A DNA stretch of 64,000 nucleotides from Brevibacillus laterosporus DSM 25 (GTDB lineage Bacteria; Bacillota; Bacilli; Brevibacillales; Brevibacillaceae), in contig NZ_CP017705.1 of the NCBI RefSeq assembly GCF_002706795.1, positions 3,691,001 to 3,755,000 on the forward strand, read 5' to 3'. Under the pieces are notes generated by a model. That model was not told the origin of the DNA. It worked only from the letters and a program-made list of their open reading frames with translations, and did not search any database. Below, piece after piece: positions 27,237 to 35,137 of the stretch. The stretch's first letter is position 1. Every line of letters starts with the position of its first letter. The position numbers and the translations under genes are program-made.

Positions 27237-27285
27237 AAAAAGGTAAGTAACATATGGTGGAAAACCCATACGTACTTACCTTTTT
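27237..27285. terminator. Strong bidirectional terminator
   Basis: AAAAAGGTAAGTA (27237-27249) and TACTTACCTTTTT (27273-27285) form a 13-bp stem with T runs on both strands. It separates the lrgAB side from the convergent Na/Pi gene. Confidence 0.93.
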
Positions 27286-27327
27286 GTTGTGATTCTACTT
27301 TTTTAGAAGAGGGAGCAAGGATAACGC

Positions 27328-28266
27328 TTATTTGTGTTCTGGGATTAACCACTGAATCCCTTTGGCTATGCTAGGAGCAAAAGGGAGAGCAATGACGGAA
27401 CATAACAAATTAAAAATCGTTTGAGCATGAGCGATTTGCATCGAAGGATTGGTTGTCAGTAATCCTGCTAAATAAGCTAGCATTGAAACAAAGGGTAGGA
27501 ATACAAGTCCCCCGACCACATTAAATAGCGTGTGGCACCATGCGACTTGCTTGGAAGCAGTGTTTGTACCGATGCTCGCAATGATTGCGGTGATACAGGT
27601 ACCGATGTTACCACCTAGCACAATGGAAATGGCTGTGTCCATAGAAAAGACACCGTAGGATATTAATGTCATGGTAATGGCTGTTGTGGCAGCACTGCTG
27701 TGAACCAAAGCTGAAAAGACTGTACCAGTTAAGAGACCAATCCAAAGGGAGTGTTTGCTTTCAAGAAACAAGGTCCGGAACGTTTGTGAGTTTTCTAATG
27801 GCTTAGCAATGACTTGCATCGTATCAATGCCTAGAAAAATGAGGCCAAACCCGCCAACAATTAATCCTATTGCTTTTGATTTACGCTTAGGCTGTAGCCA
27901 CATAGCCACTCCGATCAATAGCATAGGAACAGCAAAATCCTCAAGATGTAGAGCAATCAATTCTGTTGTAATAGTAGAACCTACATTGGTACCTAAAATA
28001 ATTCCAATGGTCTGTGAGAAGCCAATAATGCCTGCCTGCGTGAGACCGATTGTTAAGACCGTAACAGCCGTGGAGCTTTGTAGAACAAAGGTAGAAAAAA
28101 GACCTGAAAAAAAACTATGTGTCGTTGAGCGGGTAAAACGTGTTATAATCAGTTCCATTCGCTGTCCTGCTAATTGATTAAAGCCGATTCGCATAGCGTA
28201 CAGTCCAAGCAAAAAGAAACTGAGTCCCATGAAAAACGGCAACAAGATGTGATATAACATGGACAA
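27328..28266 (-). CDS. yqeW: Na+/phosphate cotransporter family protein (YqeW-like)
   Basis: Na/Pi-cotransporter membrane protein, 312 residues, without the cytoplasmic PhoU-like tail of the longer family members. The two inverted repeats each carry the hallmark serine pair: VLQSSTAVTVLTIG and ALVHSSAATTAITM, with GTNVGSTITTE and GGNIGTCITA. It probably imports phosphate with sodium. TTG at 28266 is seven bases after GGGGGG; an ATG two codons on is the alternative. B. subtilis has yqeW just after mtaB, so the location near mtaB supports the name, although the orientation here is reversed. Confidence 0.85.
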   Translation of the reverse strand: MSMLYHILLPFFMGLSFFLLGLYAMRIGFNQLAGQRMELIITRFTRSTTHSFFSGLFSTFVLQSSTAVTVLTIGLTQAGIIGFSQTIGIILGTNVGSTITTELIALHLEDFAVPMLLIGVAMWLQPKRKSKAIGLIVGGFGLIFLGIDTMQVIAKPLENSQTFRTLFLESKHSLWIGLLTGTVFSALVHSSAATTAITMTLISYGVFSMDTAISIVLGGNIGTCITAIIASIGTNTASKQVAWCHTLFNVVGGLVFLPFVSMLAYLAGLLTTNPSMQIAHAQTIFNLLCSVIALPFAPSIAKGIQWLIPEHK

Positions 28267-28346
28267 TTCAATTCCCCCCGTGAAAGGTACCTTATAAATA
28301 CGCTATGCTTGTACAGAGACAAGCATGACTAGGAGGATATAGAGAA

Positions 28347-29705
28347 GTGACGAAAGTATTATTGCAACGAAATCGTAAAAAGCGTTTGGAAGCAGGGCAT
28401 CCTTGGGTGTTTCAATCCGAAGTATTGGAGATTCAGGGAGATTTCCTAGCTGGTGATATCGTAGAAATTTGTAATCATCAAGGACATTTTTTAGCAAAGG
28501 GCTACATTAATCCCGATTCTCAGATGATTGTGCGCGTGATGAGCTATGATCCAAAAGAAGAGATCGATTATGACTTTTTTGTCCGTCGTTTCCGAGAGGC
28601 AAAAGAAATGCGTGAGCGCTTTGTAGAAAATCCTAGAGCTTGTCGCGTTATTTATGGAGAGGCAGATTTTCTACCAGGTCTCATTGTTGACCGCTATAAC
28701 GATGTGCTGGTGATGCAAGTACTATCACTGGGTATGGATATCCGTCTCGACATGATTAAAATGGCATTAGTAGATGTATTTGAACCAACTGGTATTTATT
28801 TACGTAACGATGTGCCTGTGCGAGAGCTGGAAGGATTGGAACAAGGAAAAGGCGTGTTATATGGAGAGTGTCCAGCTGAGATTGAGATCGAGGAAAACGG
28901 TTTGAAATATGTAGTAGATATTGTGGAAGGGCAAAAAACTGGATTCTTCTACGATCAGCGAGAAAACCGAGCTGCTATTGCTCCGTTAATGACCGGCTGG
29001 GGAGAAAAACATGGGATCAAGGTTTTACCTGTGGGCGAAGATGATGAGCCCATCTACGATAAAAAGGGTAAAAAACGTGATGTGTTAGCAAAATTGGATG
29101 AAGCAGGTCAACCAGTCGAGCGTCCAGTAGATCGACGTGGTAAAGTGGTGAAGAATCCGTTCTGGGATGGAGCAGAGGTATTGGAATGCTTTACACATAC
29201 CGGTTCCTTTACCCTAAATGCTTGTAAGCATGGTGCAAAGAAGGTAACAGCACTTGATATCTCAGAACATGCTATTGAAACAGCCAAACGTAATGTAGGT
29301 CTTAATGGATATTTGCATCGAGTTGATTTTGTTGTGGCTAATGCTTTTGATTACCTTCGTGAAAATGTTGAAGCAGGTAAGAACTGGGATGTTGTCATCC
29401 TCGACCCTCCAGCCTTCGCAAAATCGCGTGGTGCGGTAAAAGGTGCTTGCCGTGGTTATAAGGATATTAATTTACACGGCATGAAACTAGTTCGTCCAGG
29501 GGGGTACTTAGTAACAGCATCATGCTCATATCATATGTCACCAGATTTATTTATGGAAACGATTCAGCAAGCTGCATATGATGCGAAAAAGATTTTACGT
29601 TTAGTAGAATGGCGTGGTGCAGGAAAGGACCATCCACAAATTAGTGGAGCGGATGAAGGACACTATTTAAAATTTGCTATTTTTGAAGTAAGAGATCGTA
29701 AATAA
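28347..29705 (+). CDS. Class I rRNA (cytosine-C5) methyltransferase, RlmI-like, with internal insertion
   Basis: SAM-dependent methyltransferase, 452 residues. An N-terminal PUA domain (LEAGHPWVFQSEV) and an EEHEE-type domain precede the catalytic fold: TGFFYDQRENRAAI (about residue 198), VLECFTHTGSFTLNA (about 277), LDPPAFAKSR and SCSYHM. Between DQREN and VLECF lies an extra, charged segment of about 58 residues (roughly 216-274) absent from RlmI. GTG follows AGGAGG by ten bases. The protein should methylate a cytosine in 23S rRNA, but the target is not established. Its terminator is split by an IS element. Confidence 0.86.
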   Translation: MTKVLLQRNRKKRLEAGHPWVFQSEVLEIQGDFLAGDIVEICNHQGHFLAKGYINPDSQMIVRVMSYDPKEEIDYDFFVRRFREAKEMRERFVENPRACRVIYGEADFLPGLIVDRYNDVLVMQVLSLGMDIRLDMIKMALVDVFEPTGIYLRNDVPVRELEGLEQGKGVLYGECPAEIEIEENGLKYVVDIVEGQKTGFFYDQRENRAAIAPLMTGWGEKHGIKVLPVGEDDEPIYDKKGKKRDVLAKLDEAGQPVERPVDRRGKVVKNPFWDGAEVLECFTHTGSFTLNACKHGAKKVTALDISEHAIETAKRNVGLNGYLHRVDFVVANAFDYLRENVEAGKNWDVVILDPPAFAKSRGAVKGACRGYKDINLHGMKLVRPGGYLVTASCSYHMSPDLFMETIQQAAYDAKKILRLVEWRGAGKDHPQISGADEGHYLKFAIFEVRDRK

Positions 29706-29859
29706 CAGAAGGAAATTGCTACTTCTGTAAGGAAAAAACGAAGCACCCTCTCACGATTAATGAACTGTGACCCGTAAGATGGACACTTTGAAAAAAGTGA
29801 CCTTCTTACGGGTCTTTTGTGTTTTAATCAACTTATTAAAATAAAGCGAGGAAAGAATT

Positions 29860-30297
29860 GTGGAAAAAACAAGAGCTAATTCAAAGGTTTTCACGGAACA
29901 AGAAATGAAACATCTTGAAGCTAACCCTTATGTTCAGCATGTAACGTACAAAAGTATTACTTATGCACCAGCATTTAAGGTAGCAGCTGTCAAAGCGTAT
30001 CAAGAGGGGCAAACACCTATGGAAATTTTTTGTGGTGCTGGTTTTGACATAGACGTTATTGGTCATGACAAACCAAAAACATGCTTAAAACGTTGGCGTA
30101 ATGTGTATCAAATTCATGGAGAGATCGGCCTTTTAGAAGAACAACGTGGAAAGAAAAGTACGGGTAGACCCTCGACAACGGAGTTGTCCGTAGAGGAAAA
30201 GCTTAAACGAGCTGAGGCACGTATCAAGTTTTTAGAGGCGGAGAACGACTTTTTAAAAAAGCTTGACGCGCTCGAAAAGCAGAAGTTGCAGAGGTAA
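29860..30297 (+). CDS. IS3-family transposase OrfA
   Basis: DNA-binding half of the IS3 transposase, 145 residues. A helix-turn-helix region (APAFKVAAVKAYQEGQTPME, then CLKRWRNVYQIHG) recognises the inverted repeats, and a C-terminal leucine-zipper-like coil (EEKLKRAEARIKFLEAEN) mediates multimerisation. GTG start after GCGAGGAAAG. The gene overlaps OrfB in the -1 frame. The canonical slip site A-AAA-AAG at 30255-30261 is present, but a -1 shift there meets TGA at 30264. The shift must therefore occur later, for instance at CGAAAAG (30273-30279). Confidence 0.9.
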   Translation: MEKTRANSKVFTEQEMKHLEANPYVQHVTYKSITYAPAFKVAAVKAYQEGQTPMEIFCGAGFDIDVIGHDKPKTCLKRWRNVYQIHGEIGLLEEQRGKKSTGRPSTTELSVEEKLKRAEARIKFLEAENDFLKKLDALEKQKLQR

Positions 30298-31205
30298 CGT
30301 TATCCCCCTCCGAGCGCTATCAAATCATTAATCGCACCATACGTCAGTACAATTTGCGTGATGTAACACGATATCTTTGTAAACTTGCATGTGTTAGTGC
30401 GAGTGGCTACTACCGTTGGCTTCGTGCGGAGAAAATTCGACAGCTACGAGAGGATGCGGACGAGCATGACATTAAACTTATCAAGAAGCACTTTGACGCT
30501 CTTCATGGTAAAGCAGGAGCATTAGTTATTAAGATGCGACTTGAGCGTGAAAGTGGAGTGATCATGAATCATAAAAAGATTCGTCGATTGATGCGAAAGT
30601 ATAAACTTGTTGCTACCATTCGCCAAGCCAATCCCTATAGAAAATTAGCTAAGGCAACACAAGAGTACCAAACATGTCCCAACCTGTTGCAACGTCAGTT
30701 TGATCAGGGAGAACCTGAAAAAGTGCTGCTCACCGATATTACGTATATGTATTACGGTAATGGTCAATGTGCCTACCTGTCGGTAGTCAAGGATGGGGCA
30801 ACAAAACAGATTTTAGCTCACTATCTTTCTTCATCTTTAAAGCTTCCATTGGTGAGGATTACTTTGAAACGACTGTTCCAACGTCTAGATGGCAACATTC
30901 ACCCCGAAGCCATTCTACACTCAGACCAAGGTTTGCATTATACCCACTTTAAAACCCGTCGCTTAATCAAGAAAGCAGGCTTTAGGCAGTCCATGTCCCG
31001 TAAGGGAAACTGTTGGGATAATGCTTCAATGGAAACCTTTTTTGGTCATATGAAAGACGATTTGGAATATAAGACATGTCAAACGATACAAGAGTGGAGG
31101 GATCGAGTAGACAGTTACATTGATTATTACAATTCTGAACGTTACCAGTGGTCATTAAAAAAGATGACCCCTGATGAATTCAGAAGTCATCTTTTAGCTG
31201 CCTAG
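30267..31205 (+). CDS. IS3-family transposase OrfB (DDE integrase domain)
   Basis: Catalytic half of the transposase, read in the -1 frame relative to OrfA and open from 30267; a TTG at 30354 is the first likely independent start. The rve integrase core shows the triad: D in VLLTDITYMYYG, D in LHSDQGLHYT and E in NASMETFF, with exactly 35 residues between the second D and the E. The end YNSERYQWSLKKMTPDEF is typical of IS3/IS150 relatives. It acts as an OrfAB fusion after frameshifting, cutting the element ends. Confidence 0.9.
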   Translation, partial: RARKAEVAEVTLSPSERYQIINRTIRQYNLRDVTRYLCKLACVSASGYYRWLRAEKIRQLREDADEHDIKLIKKHFDALHGKAGALVIKMRLERESGVIMNHKKIRRLMRKYKLVATIRQANPYRKLAKATQEYQTCPNLLQRQFDQGEPEKVLLTDITYMYYGNGQCAYLSVVKDGATKQILAHYLSSSLKLPLVRITLKRLFQRLDGNIHPEAILHSDQGLHYTHFKTRRLIKKAGFRQSMSRKGNCWDNASMETFFGHMKDDLEYKTCQTIQEWRDRVDSYIDYYNSERYQWSLKKMTPDEFRSHLLAA

Positions 31206-31416
31206 TTAGGTATTCTTTTAAAACTGTCTACAAATAGGGTCACAGTTCATAAAGCTGAAATGGGTGCTTTTTTATTTATGCACAACTCATAAATTACTAA
31301 GCAGTATATTCACAGGGGTGTTTAGGAAATATTTTGTTACATCTGTTTTCCTACTGTCGCTTTAGTTGATGTTCTCAATTGTAGCTTTGAAGAAAATGGC
31401 TTGAGCAAATTCTGTT

Positions 31417-32019
31417 TTACTTCGTTACGTTACACAAAAATTTGTGTACATCCTCATTTGCTATCCTGACAGCATTTGGCTGATAGTGATTGGAATATGG
31501 GTTACTAAAACCATGAAGAGCTGGATACTGTTTTAAGATAACTTGTGAGCTTTTGGATAGTGTTTGCAATAAAACAGAGAGATCGAATGCAGGTTCAGAC
31601 TGCCCGTAAACGAGAAGGACAGGGACTTTCGGAGTGATGTTTGTATATTGTCGGATACGCGAACCATAAAAACCAACGATCCCATCACATAATCCGACGT
31701 ACTCCGTTAGTAACCAAGCGACTGTTGCGCCAACGCTGAAACCCATCACAACGATGTGTTGGTATAAAGGACGTTGTAATCGTAGTACTTCAACTACTTG
31801 TTCAGAGGCTCTTTCAAAACCAATAGACATAAAATATTGGTAAGCCCGATCTTCTTCCTTTTGTGGAAAAGAAGTTGTTTCTTTGTACCATGAAGGGCAG
31901 AGTACATCCCACGATTGAGTGGCATACTGTTGGCAGACATCCAGCATGTGCTGATTAAGTCCATATATCTCAGGTAGAATTACAAGCAATCTTTTTTCGC
32001 CGCTACGTAAGAAGTACAT
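31417..32019 (-). CDS. Dienelactone-hydrolase-family alpha/beta hydrolase
   Basis: Alpha/beta hydrolase of the DLH type, 200 residues from the chosen start. The N-terminal strand LLVILPEIYGLNQHMLDVC matches DLH. The nucleophile elbow is GFSVGAT with Ser in place of the Cys used by true dienelactone hydrolases. The acid is in the YGQSEPAFD region and the histidine in ALHGFSNP. I start at ATG 32019, with AGAAGG ten bases upstream; an ATG at 32061 has no site. It stands alone on the - strand, with unknown substrate. Confidence 0.82.
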   Translation of the reverse strand: MYFLRSGEKRLLVILPEIYGLNQHMLDVCQQYATQSWDVLCPSWYKETTSFPQKEEDRAYQYFMSIGFERASEQVVEVLRLQRPLYQHIVVMGFSVGATVAWLLTEYVGLCDGIVGFYGSRIRQYTNITPKVPVLLVYGQSEPAFDLSVLLQTLSKSSQVILKQYPALHGFSNPYSNHYQPNAVRIANEDVHKFLCNVTK

Positions 32020-32659
32020 AAGGAACAGCCTTCTTTCTAATCCAATTAATTTGTCCATCATATCAAACGTAACATTATTCTGACAACAAATTTGACATAT
32101 GGTTATGAAGTATTAGTTCTATCATGCTATTTACTTGCTCTTTGCTATAATTTTGGTTATTCAGGATTTGAATTTTTTTAGTTTGATTTAAAATGCAGTG
32201 AAATATCATAAATTGTATTTAATGATGAATGGAAATGACGTAATTATTTTTACATTACGTTTTGCATAATTTAATTTATTTCCTTCTTTATTTTGAAGAA
32301 GTATCAGATCAACTGCTAGTTGCTTCAAGCCGTGTCTTACTCCTTTTTTGTTCTCCACCTCATACTTTTATCTAAGTCAAAATGATTCATATCCCTATGC
32401 ATGTATCTTGATCATAAGTGCTCTATTTTTGCGAAAGATCGCAATGTTTATAGGTTGATACCGAGCTCCAGTAGCTATCTTTACTAGAAAAGATTTTTAA
32501 GTCTTCTTAGAATTAACCCCATTCACCCTTGTCAGCCACAGTAACATTTTGTATGCTGAGAAAGGAAAATACGTGGCAAAAGCACTTTTTAGGCTGTAAG
32601 CATAATAATAAGGATTAAGTGAAACAGCCGTGTTGAACAGAAGGGAAAGGGGCATATAC
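32020..32659. other. AT-rich intergenic region upstream of ddl
   Basis: About 640 bp with no supported gene on either strand. An inverted repeat ACGTAAT...ATTACGT lies at 32238-32260. No riboswitch or T-box consensus was recognised. It presumably holds the divergent promoters of the hydrolase and ddl, but I cannot place them. Confidence 0.5.
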
Positions 32660-33808
32660 ATGAAAAACAAAATCCGATTGGGTATTATTTACGGAGGAAA
32701 GACATCTGAGCATGAGGTATCGCTCTCGACGGCCCTTTCTATTATGAAGGCAGTAGATCAAAATAAATATGAAGTACAACCAATTTATGTACAAATGGAT
32801 GGCACCTGGTTAAAAGGAGGACCTATCGCTGGTCAAGTACTCGAAAATGTAAATGCATTGCGTTTAGGTGGGGGGATTTCTCTTGGTCATCATGACAATA
32901 ATCAAGAGGAGCAAGCGAAAATAACTCATGTGGGTAACCAATCATTGGTCGGTAATCCAGCTAATGTGATGTCTATTCATCAGGAGGTAGATGTTATTTT
33001 TCCAGTGATTCATGGACCAAATGGTGAGGACGGCACTGTACAAGGTTTATTGGAATTAGCAGGTATTCCTTATGTTGGTACAGGAGTTATGGCATCTGCA
33101 GTGGGAATGGATAAATTAATGATGAAAAATGTTTTTGCTCAAGCAGGTCTTGATCAAGTTGATTACATGGGCTTTTTACGTTCTCAAATCGAGCGTGATG
33201 TAGATAGCGTTATGAATCAGATTGAACAAAAACTGGGATATCCTTGTTTTGTAAAGCCAGCCAACATGGGTTCAAGCGTAGGGATTACTAAAGCGAAAGA
33301 CCGCGAAGATTTGCGTGGAGCTTTGGAACTTGCTTGCAAATTTGACCGTCGTATTATTATTGAAGAGTTCATTAAAGCTCGTGAGGTAGAAATTGGCGTA
33401 TTGGGAAATGAAGAATTGCGTACCTCCGTTATTGGCGAAGTTATTGCAGCAAAAGAATTTTATGATTATGAAGCGAAATATAAAGGTGGAGGTACTGATC
33501 TCAAAATCCCTGCTGATTTACCACAGCAAGTAGCGGATCGTATTGCTGAGATGGCGAAGACGGCATTTCAGGCTTTGGATGGTTCTGGTCTATCCCGTGT
33601 TGATTTCTTCTATGATGAGGAAAATGACCGTGTGGTGATTAATGAGGTTAATACGATGCCAGGCTTTACACCATTTAGCATGTATCCTATGTTATTTGCA
33701 GAAGCAGGGATTCCGTATGCCGAACTAATTGATCGACTTGTCCAACTTGGACTAGAACGTTACGAAGAAAAACAAAGAAATATTGTGGCAGCAGAAGAGT
33801 TAGAATAA
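32660..33808 (+). CDS. ddl: D-alanine--D-alanine ligase
   Basis: ATP-grasp ligase that makes the D-Ala-D-Ala dipeptide of peptidoglycan, 382 residues. GGKTSEHEVSLSTA marks the N-terminal domain, HGPNGEDGTVQGLLE the D-Ala site, KPANMGSSVGITKA the ATP lid region, and INEVNTMPGFTPFSMYP the Mg-binding end. I chose the ATG at 32660, with AAAGGGG seven bases upstream; an in-frame TTG/GTG extension to 32630 has no such site. MurF, which attaches the dipeptide product, is encoded 1.3 kb downstream on the other strand. Confidence 0.96.
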   Translation: MKNKIRLGIIYGGKTSEHEVSLSTALSIMKAVDQNKYEVQPIYVQMDGTWLKGGPIAGQVLENVNALRLGGGISLGHHDNNQEEQAKITHVGNQSLVGNPANVMSIHQEVDVIFPVIHGPNGEDGTVQGLLELAGIPYVGTGVMASAVGMDKLMMKNVFAQAGLDQVDYMGFLRSQIERDVDSVMNQIEQKLGYPCFVKPANMGSSVGITKAKDREDLRGALELACKFDRRIIIEEFIKAREVEIGVLGNEELRTSVIGEVIAAKEFYDYEAKYKGGGTDLKIPADLPQQVADRIAEMAKTAFQALDGSGLSRVDFFYDEENDRVVINEVNTMPGFTPFSMYPMLFAEAGIPYAELIDRLVQLGLERYEEKQRNIVAAEELE

Positions 33809-33815
33809 AGCGGGA

Positions 33816-33845
33816 GCCTTCTCAATTTGGGAAGGCTTTTTTTCT
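33816..33845 (+). terminator. Terminator after ddl
   Basis: AGCCTTC pairs with GAAGGCT, followed by seven T residues. Confidence 0.92.
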
Positions 33846-33902
33846 TAACGTATTATTTTAATTTTAGATGGTTATTGTTGATTCATTTTATTGGAACATT
33901 GG

Positions 33903-34433
33903 TTAAGTAGCATAACGTCCGAATTTTTTGCTATCTATTTTTTTATTAATAGTTTTTAGGATAGCTAGGATATCCTGTGTTTGGTTCTCTTCAATGCGCT
34001 GAAGGAGGTGTGTATGATCGGTTTGGACAGCCTTCATATCATGAATTTCTTTCTTGATAGTACCTAAATCACTTCTAATGACATTTGATTCAGATTTGAT
34101 TAGATCTAAGTCTTTTTTGATACCATTTGATTCGGATTTGATCAAATCTAAGTCTTTTTTAATACCATATGATTCAGATTTGATTAGATCTAAGTCTTTT
34201 TTAATACCATATGATTCAGATTTGATCCTATCTATATCTTTTTTAATACGACCTGATTCTTGTTTTACAATGTTTAACTCTGTTTCGATATTACTCATCT
34301 TTGATTTAATCCCACTCAACTCTTTTTTTATGTCCTTCGTTTCTATTTGAGTAACTTTAATTTCATGGTTCATACTGTCGAGTTTAGCATTAATTCCTTG
34401 TAAAGCTTCCACTACTGATATTCGAAACTCCAT
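33903..34433 (-). CDS. Coiled-coil protein with 14-residue tandem repeats
   Basis: Unrecognised 176-residue protein that is almost wholly predicted coiled coil. The middle consists of about four and a half copies of a 14-residue unit, LIKSESYGIKKDLD, i.e. two heptads, flanked by more diverged heptads (IKKELSGIKSKMSNIE and LQRIEENQTQDILA). There is no signal peptide or membrane segment. The ATG at 34433 has GGAGGGG six bases before it; a TTG at 34499 is less likely. It may oligomerise or act as a spacer, like short phage or DUF-type coiled-coil proteins. The near-identical DNA repeats imply recent expansion. Confidence 0.8.
   Translation of the reverse strand: MEFRISVVEALQGINAKLDSMNHEIKVTQIETKDIKKELSGIKSKMSNIETELNIVKQESGRIKKDIDRIKSESYGIKKDLDLIKSESYGIKKDLDLIKSESNGIKKDLDLIKSESNVIRSDLGTIKKEIHDMKAVQTDHTHLLQRIEENQTQDILAILKTINKKIDSKKFGRYAT
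34084..34265. repeat. 42-bp tandem repeat within the coiled-coil gene
   Basis: Units begin at 34084, 34126, 34168, 34210 and 34252 (the last partial), each starting with a GATTC-containing block (TTTGATTCAGATTT or close variants). The 42-bp period preserves the reading frame, so copy number can vary without breaking the protein. Confidence 0.92.
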
Positions 34434-34685
34434 GCTTATCCCCTCCAAGCTTGATTCTAACGTACAATATCTTAAGGGGTGACTGCAATAATAAAACAAG
34501 CTAAAAACAAGATTTTCCTAACTTCTAGACGTTTAATTTGGTAAAGACCTCTTTGTTCACATGTTTTTTATTAGGTAGAATGTGAAAAAGCCCTCTCTAA
34601 GAAGGCCGTATGAATCACTTTTATGCCTAGGAGACTCTATCTCAGCAGGTGTTGTACCTGGTGTTTATTACCTTCTTTCCTTGGT

Positions 34686-34937
34686 TTAATCTGATCCACC
34701 ACCTCCAGAATCACTACTTCCGGAGTCGTTACAGCTACCCCAGCTATCGCTAGATGATACATCCCCACAATCTGGTTGAGTATCATTTTGGGACCAAAAA
34801 GTGGAAGAGCTAGTTGAAGACGAATAATGACTTGTTGATTGTGAATGGGATTGACTACGTTTAAGTAAGAAGGGGACAAGGATTAAAAATAGAATGATAA
34901 GCACAATAGTGACTAACAATATTTGGCCTCCAATCAT
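34686..34937 (-). CDS. Single-pass membrane protein with Ser/Gly-rich tail
   Basis: Unrecognised 83-residue protein. One N-terminal membrane helix (ILLVTIVLIILFLILVPFLL) precedes a basic anchor (KRSQ) and a low-complexity tail rich in Ser, Asp and Gly, ending SSDSGGGGSD with two Cys. The ATG at 34937 has no Shine-Dalgarno. GGAGG lies within its first codons, seven bases before an in-frame TTG at 34919, so translation may begin there. The tail resembles other small Firmicutes proteins ending in GGGGSD whose role is unknown. Confidence 0.6.
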   Translation of the reverse strand: MIGGQILLVTIVLIILFLILVPFLLKRSQSHSQSTSHYSSSTSSSTFWSQNDTQPDCGDVSSSDSWGSCNDSGSSDSGGGGSD

Positions 34938-35035
34938 TTTAATGAGGGGGGAGATTAGTTTTCTTCCCCACTATGTATAACGTTTGTTTTAATAGGAAGT
35001 TTCAGATAATTTGTAGTTAGTTATTACAGGATTTA

Positions 35036-35089
35036 TATAAAAAAGCACCTCTTTCAGCATAAAGAACAGACGCTGGAAGAAATGCTTTT
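35036..35089 (-). terminator. Terminator after murF
   Basis: On the - strand AAAAGCA...CTTCCAGC pairs with GCTGAAAG...TGCTTTT, with a T-rich run beyond. It lies about 50 bp downstream of the murF stop. Confidence 0.75.
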
Positions 35090-35137
35090 CTGAAACAATT
35101 CAAGCAACATGTATGACGCATCTTGGGAGTAAGTAAA

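Larger units (their letters stand above)
29761..31249 (+). mobile_element. IS3-family insertion sequence, intact, 1489 bp
   Basis: Ends are TGAACTGTGACCC at 29761 and its complement at 31249, with imperfect inverted repeats extending about 34 bp inward. The flanks show a 3-bp target duplication TAA (29758-29760 and 31250-31252). Two overlapping frames encode OrfA and a DDE OrfB in the -1 frame. An internal hairpin at the left end (GACCCGTAAGA with TCTTACGGGTC, 29769-29814) probably blocks read-through into the transposase. Everything needed for mobility appears intact. Confidence 0.93.
29741..31273 (+). other. Rho-independent terminator split by the IS element
   Basis: AAGCACCC (29741-29748) lies left of the IS and GGGTGCTT plus six T residues (31262-31273) lies right of it. 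With the IS and one TAA copy removed, they form an 8-bp stem with a ~21-nt loop and a T tail, the expected terminator of the upstream methyltransferase. The insertion is in the loop. Confidence 0.75.

Noticed and set aside
32062..32629. Possible riboswitch or T-box upstream of ddl
   Set aside because: No T-box, lysine, SAM, cobalamin or c-di-GMP consensus could be found in the region.
34084..34265. Regular 42-bp repeats that could suggest a CRISPR array
   Set aside because: Units are contiguous, without unique spacers, and lie in frame inside a coiled-coil gene.
34054..34350. + strand frame over the coiled-coil repeats
   Set aside because: Mirror of the repeated - strand gene; it inherits openness from the repeat and lacks a start signal.
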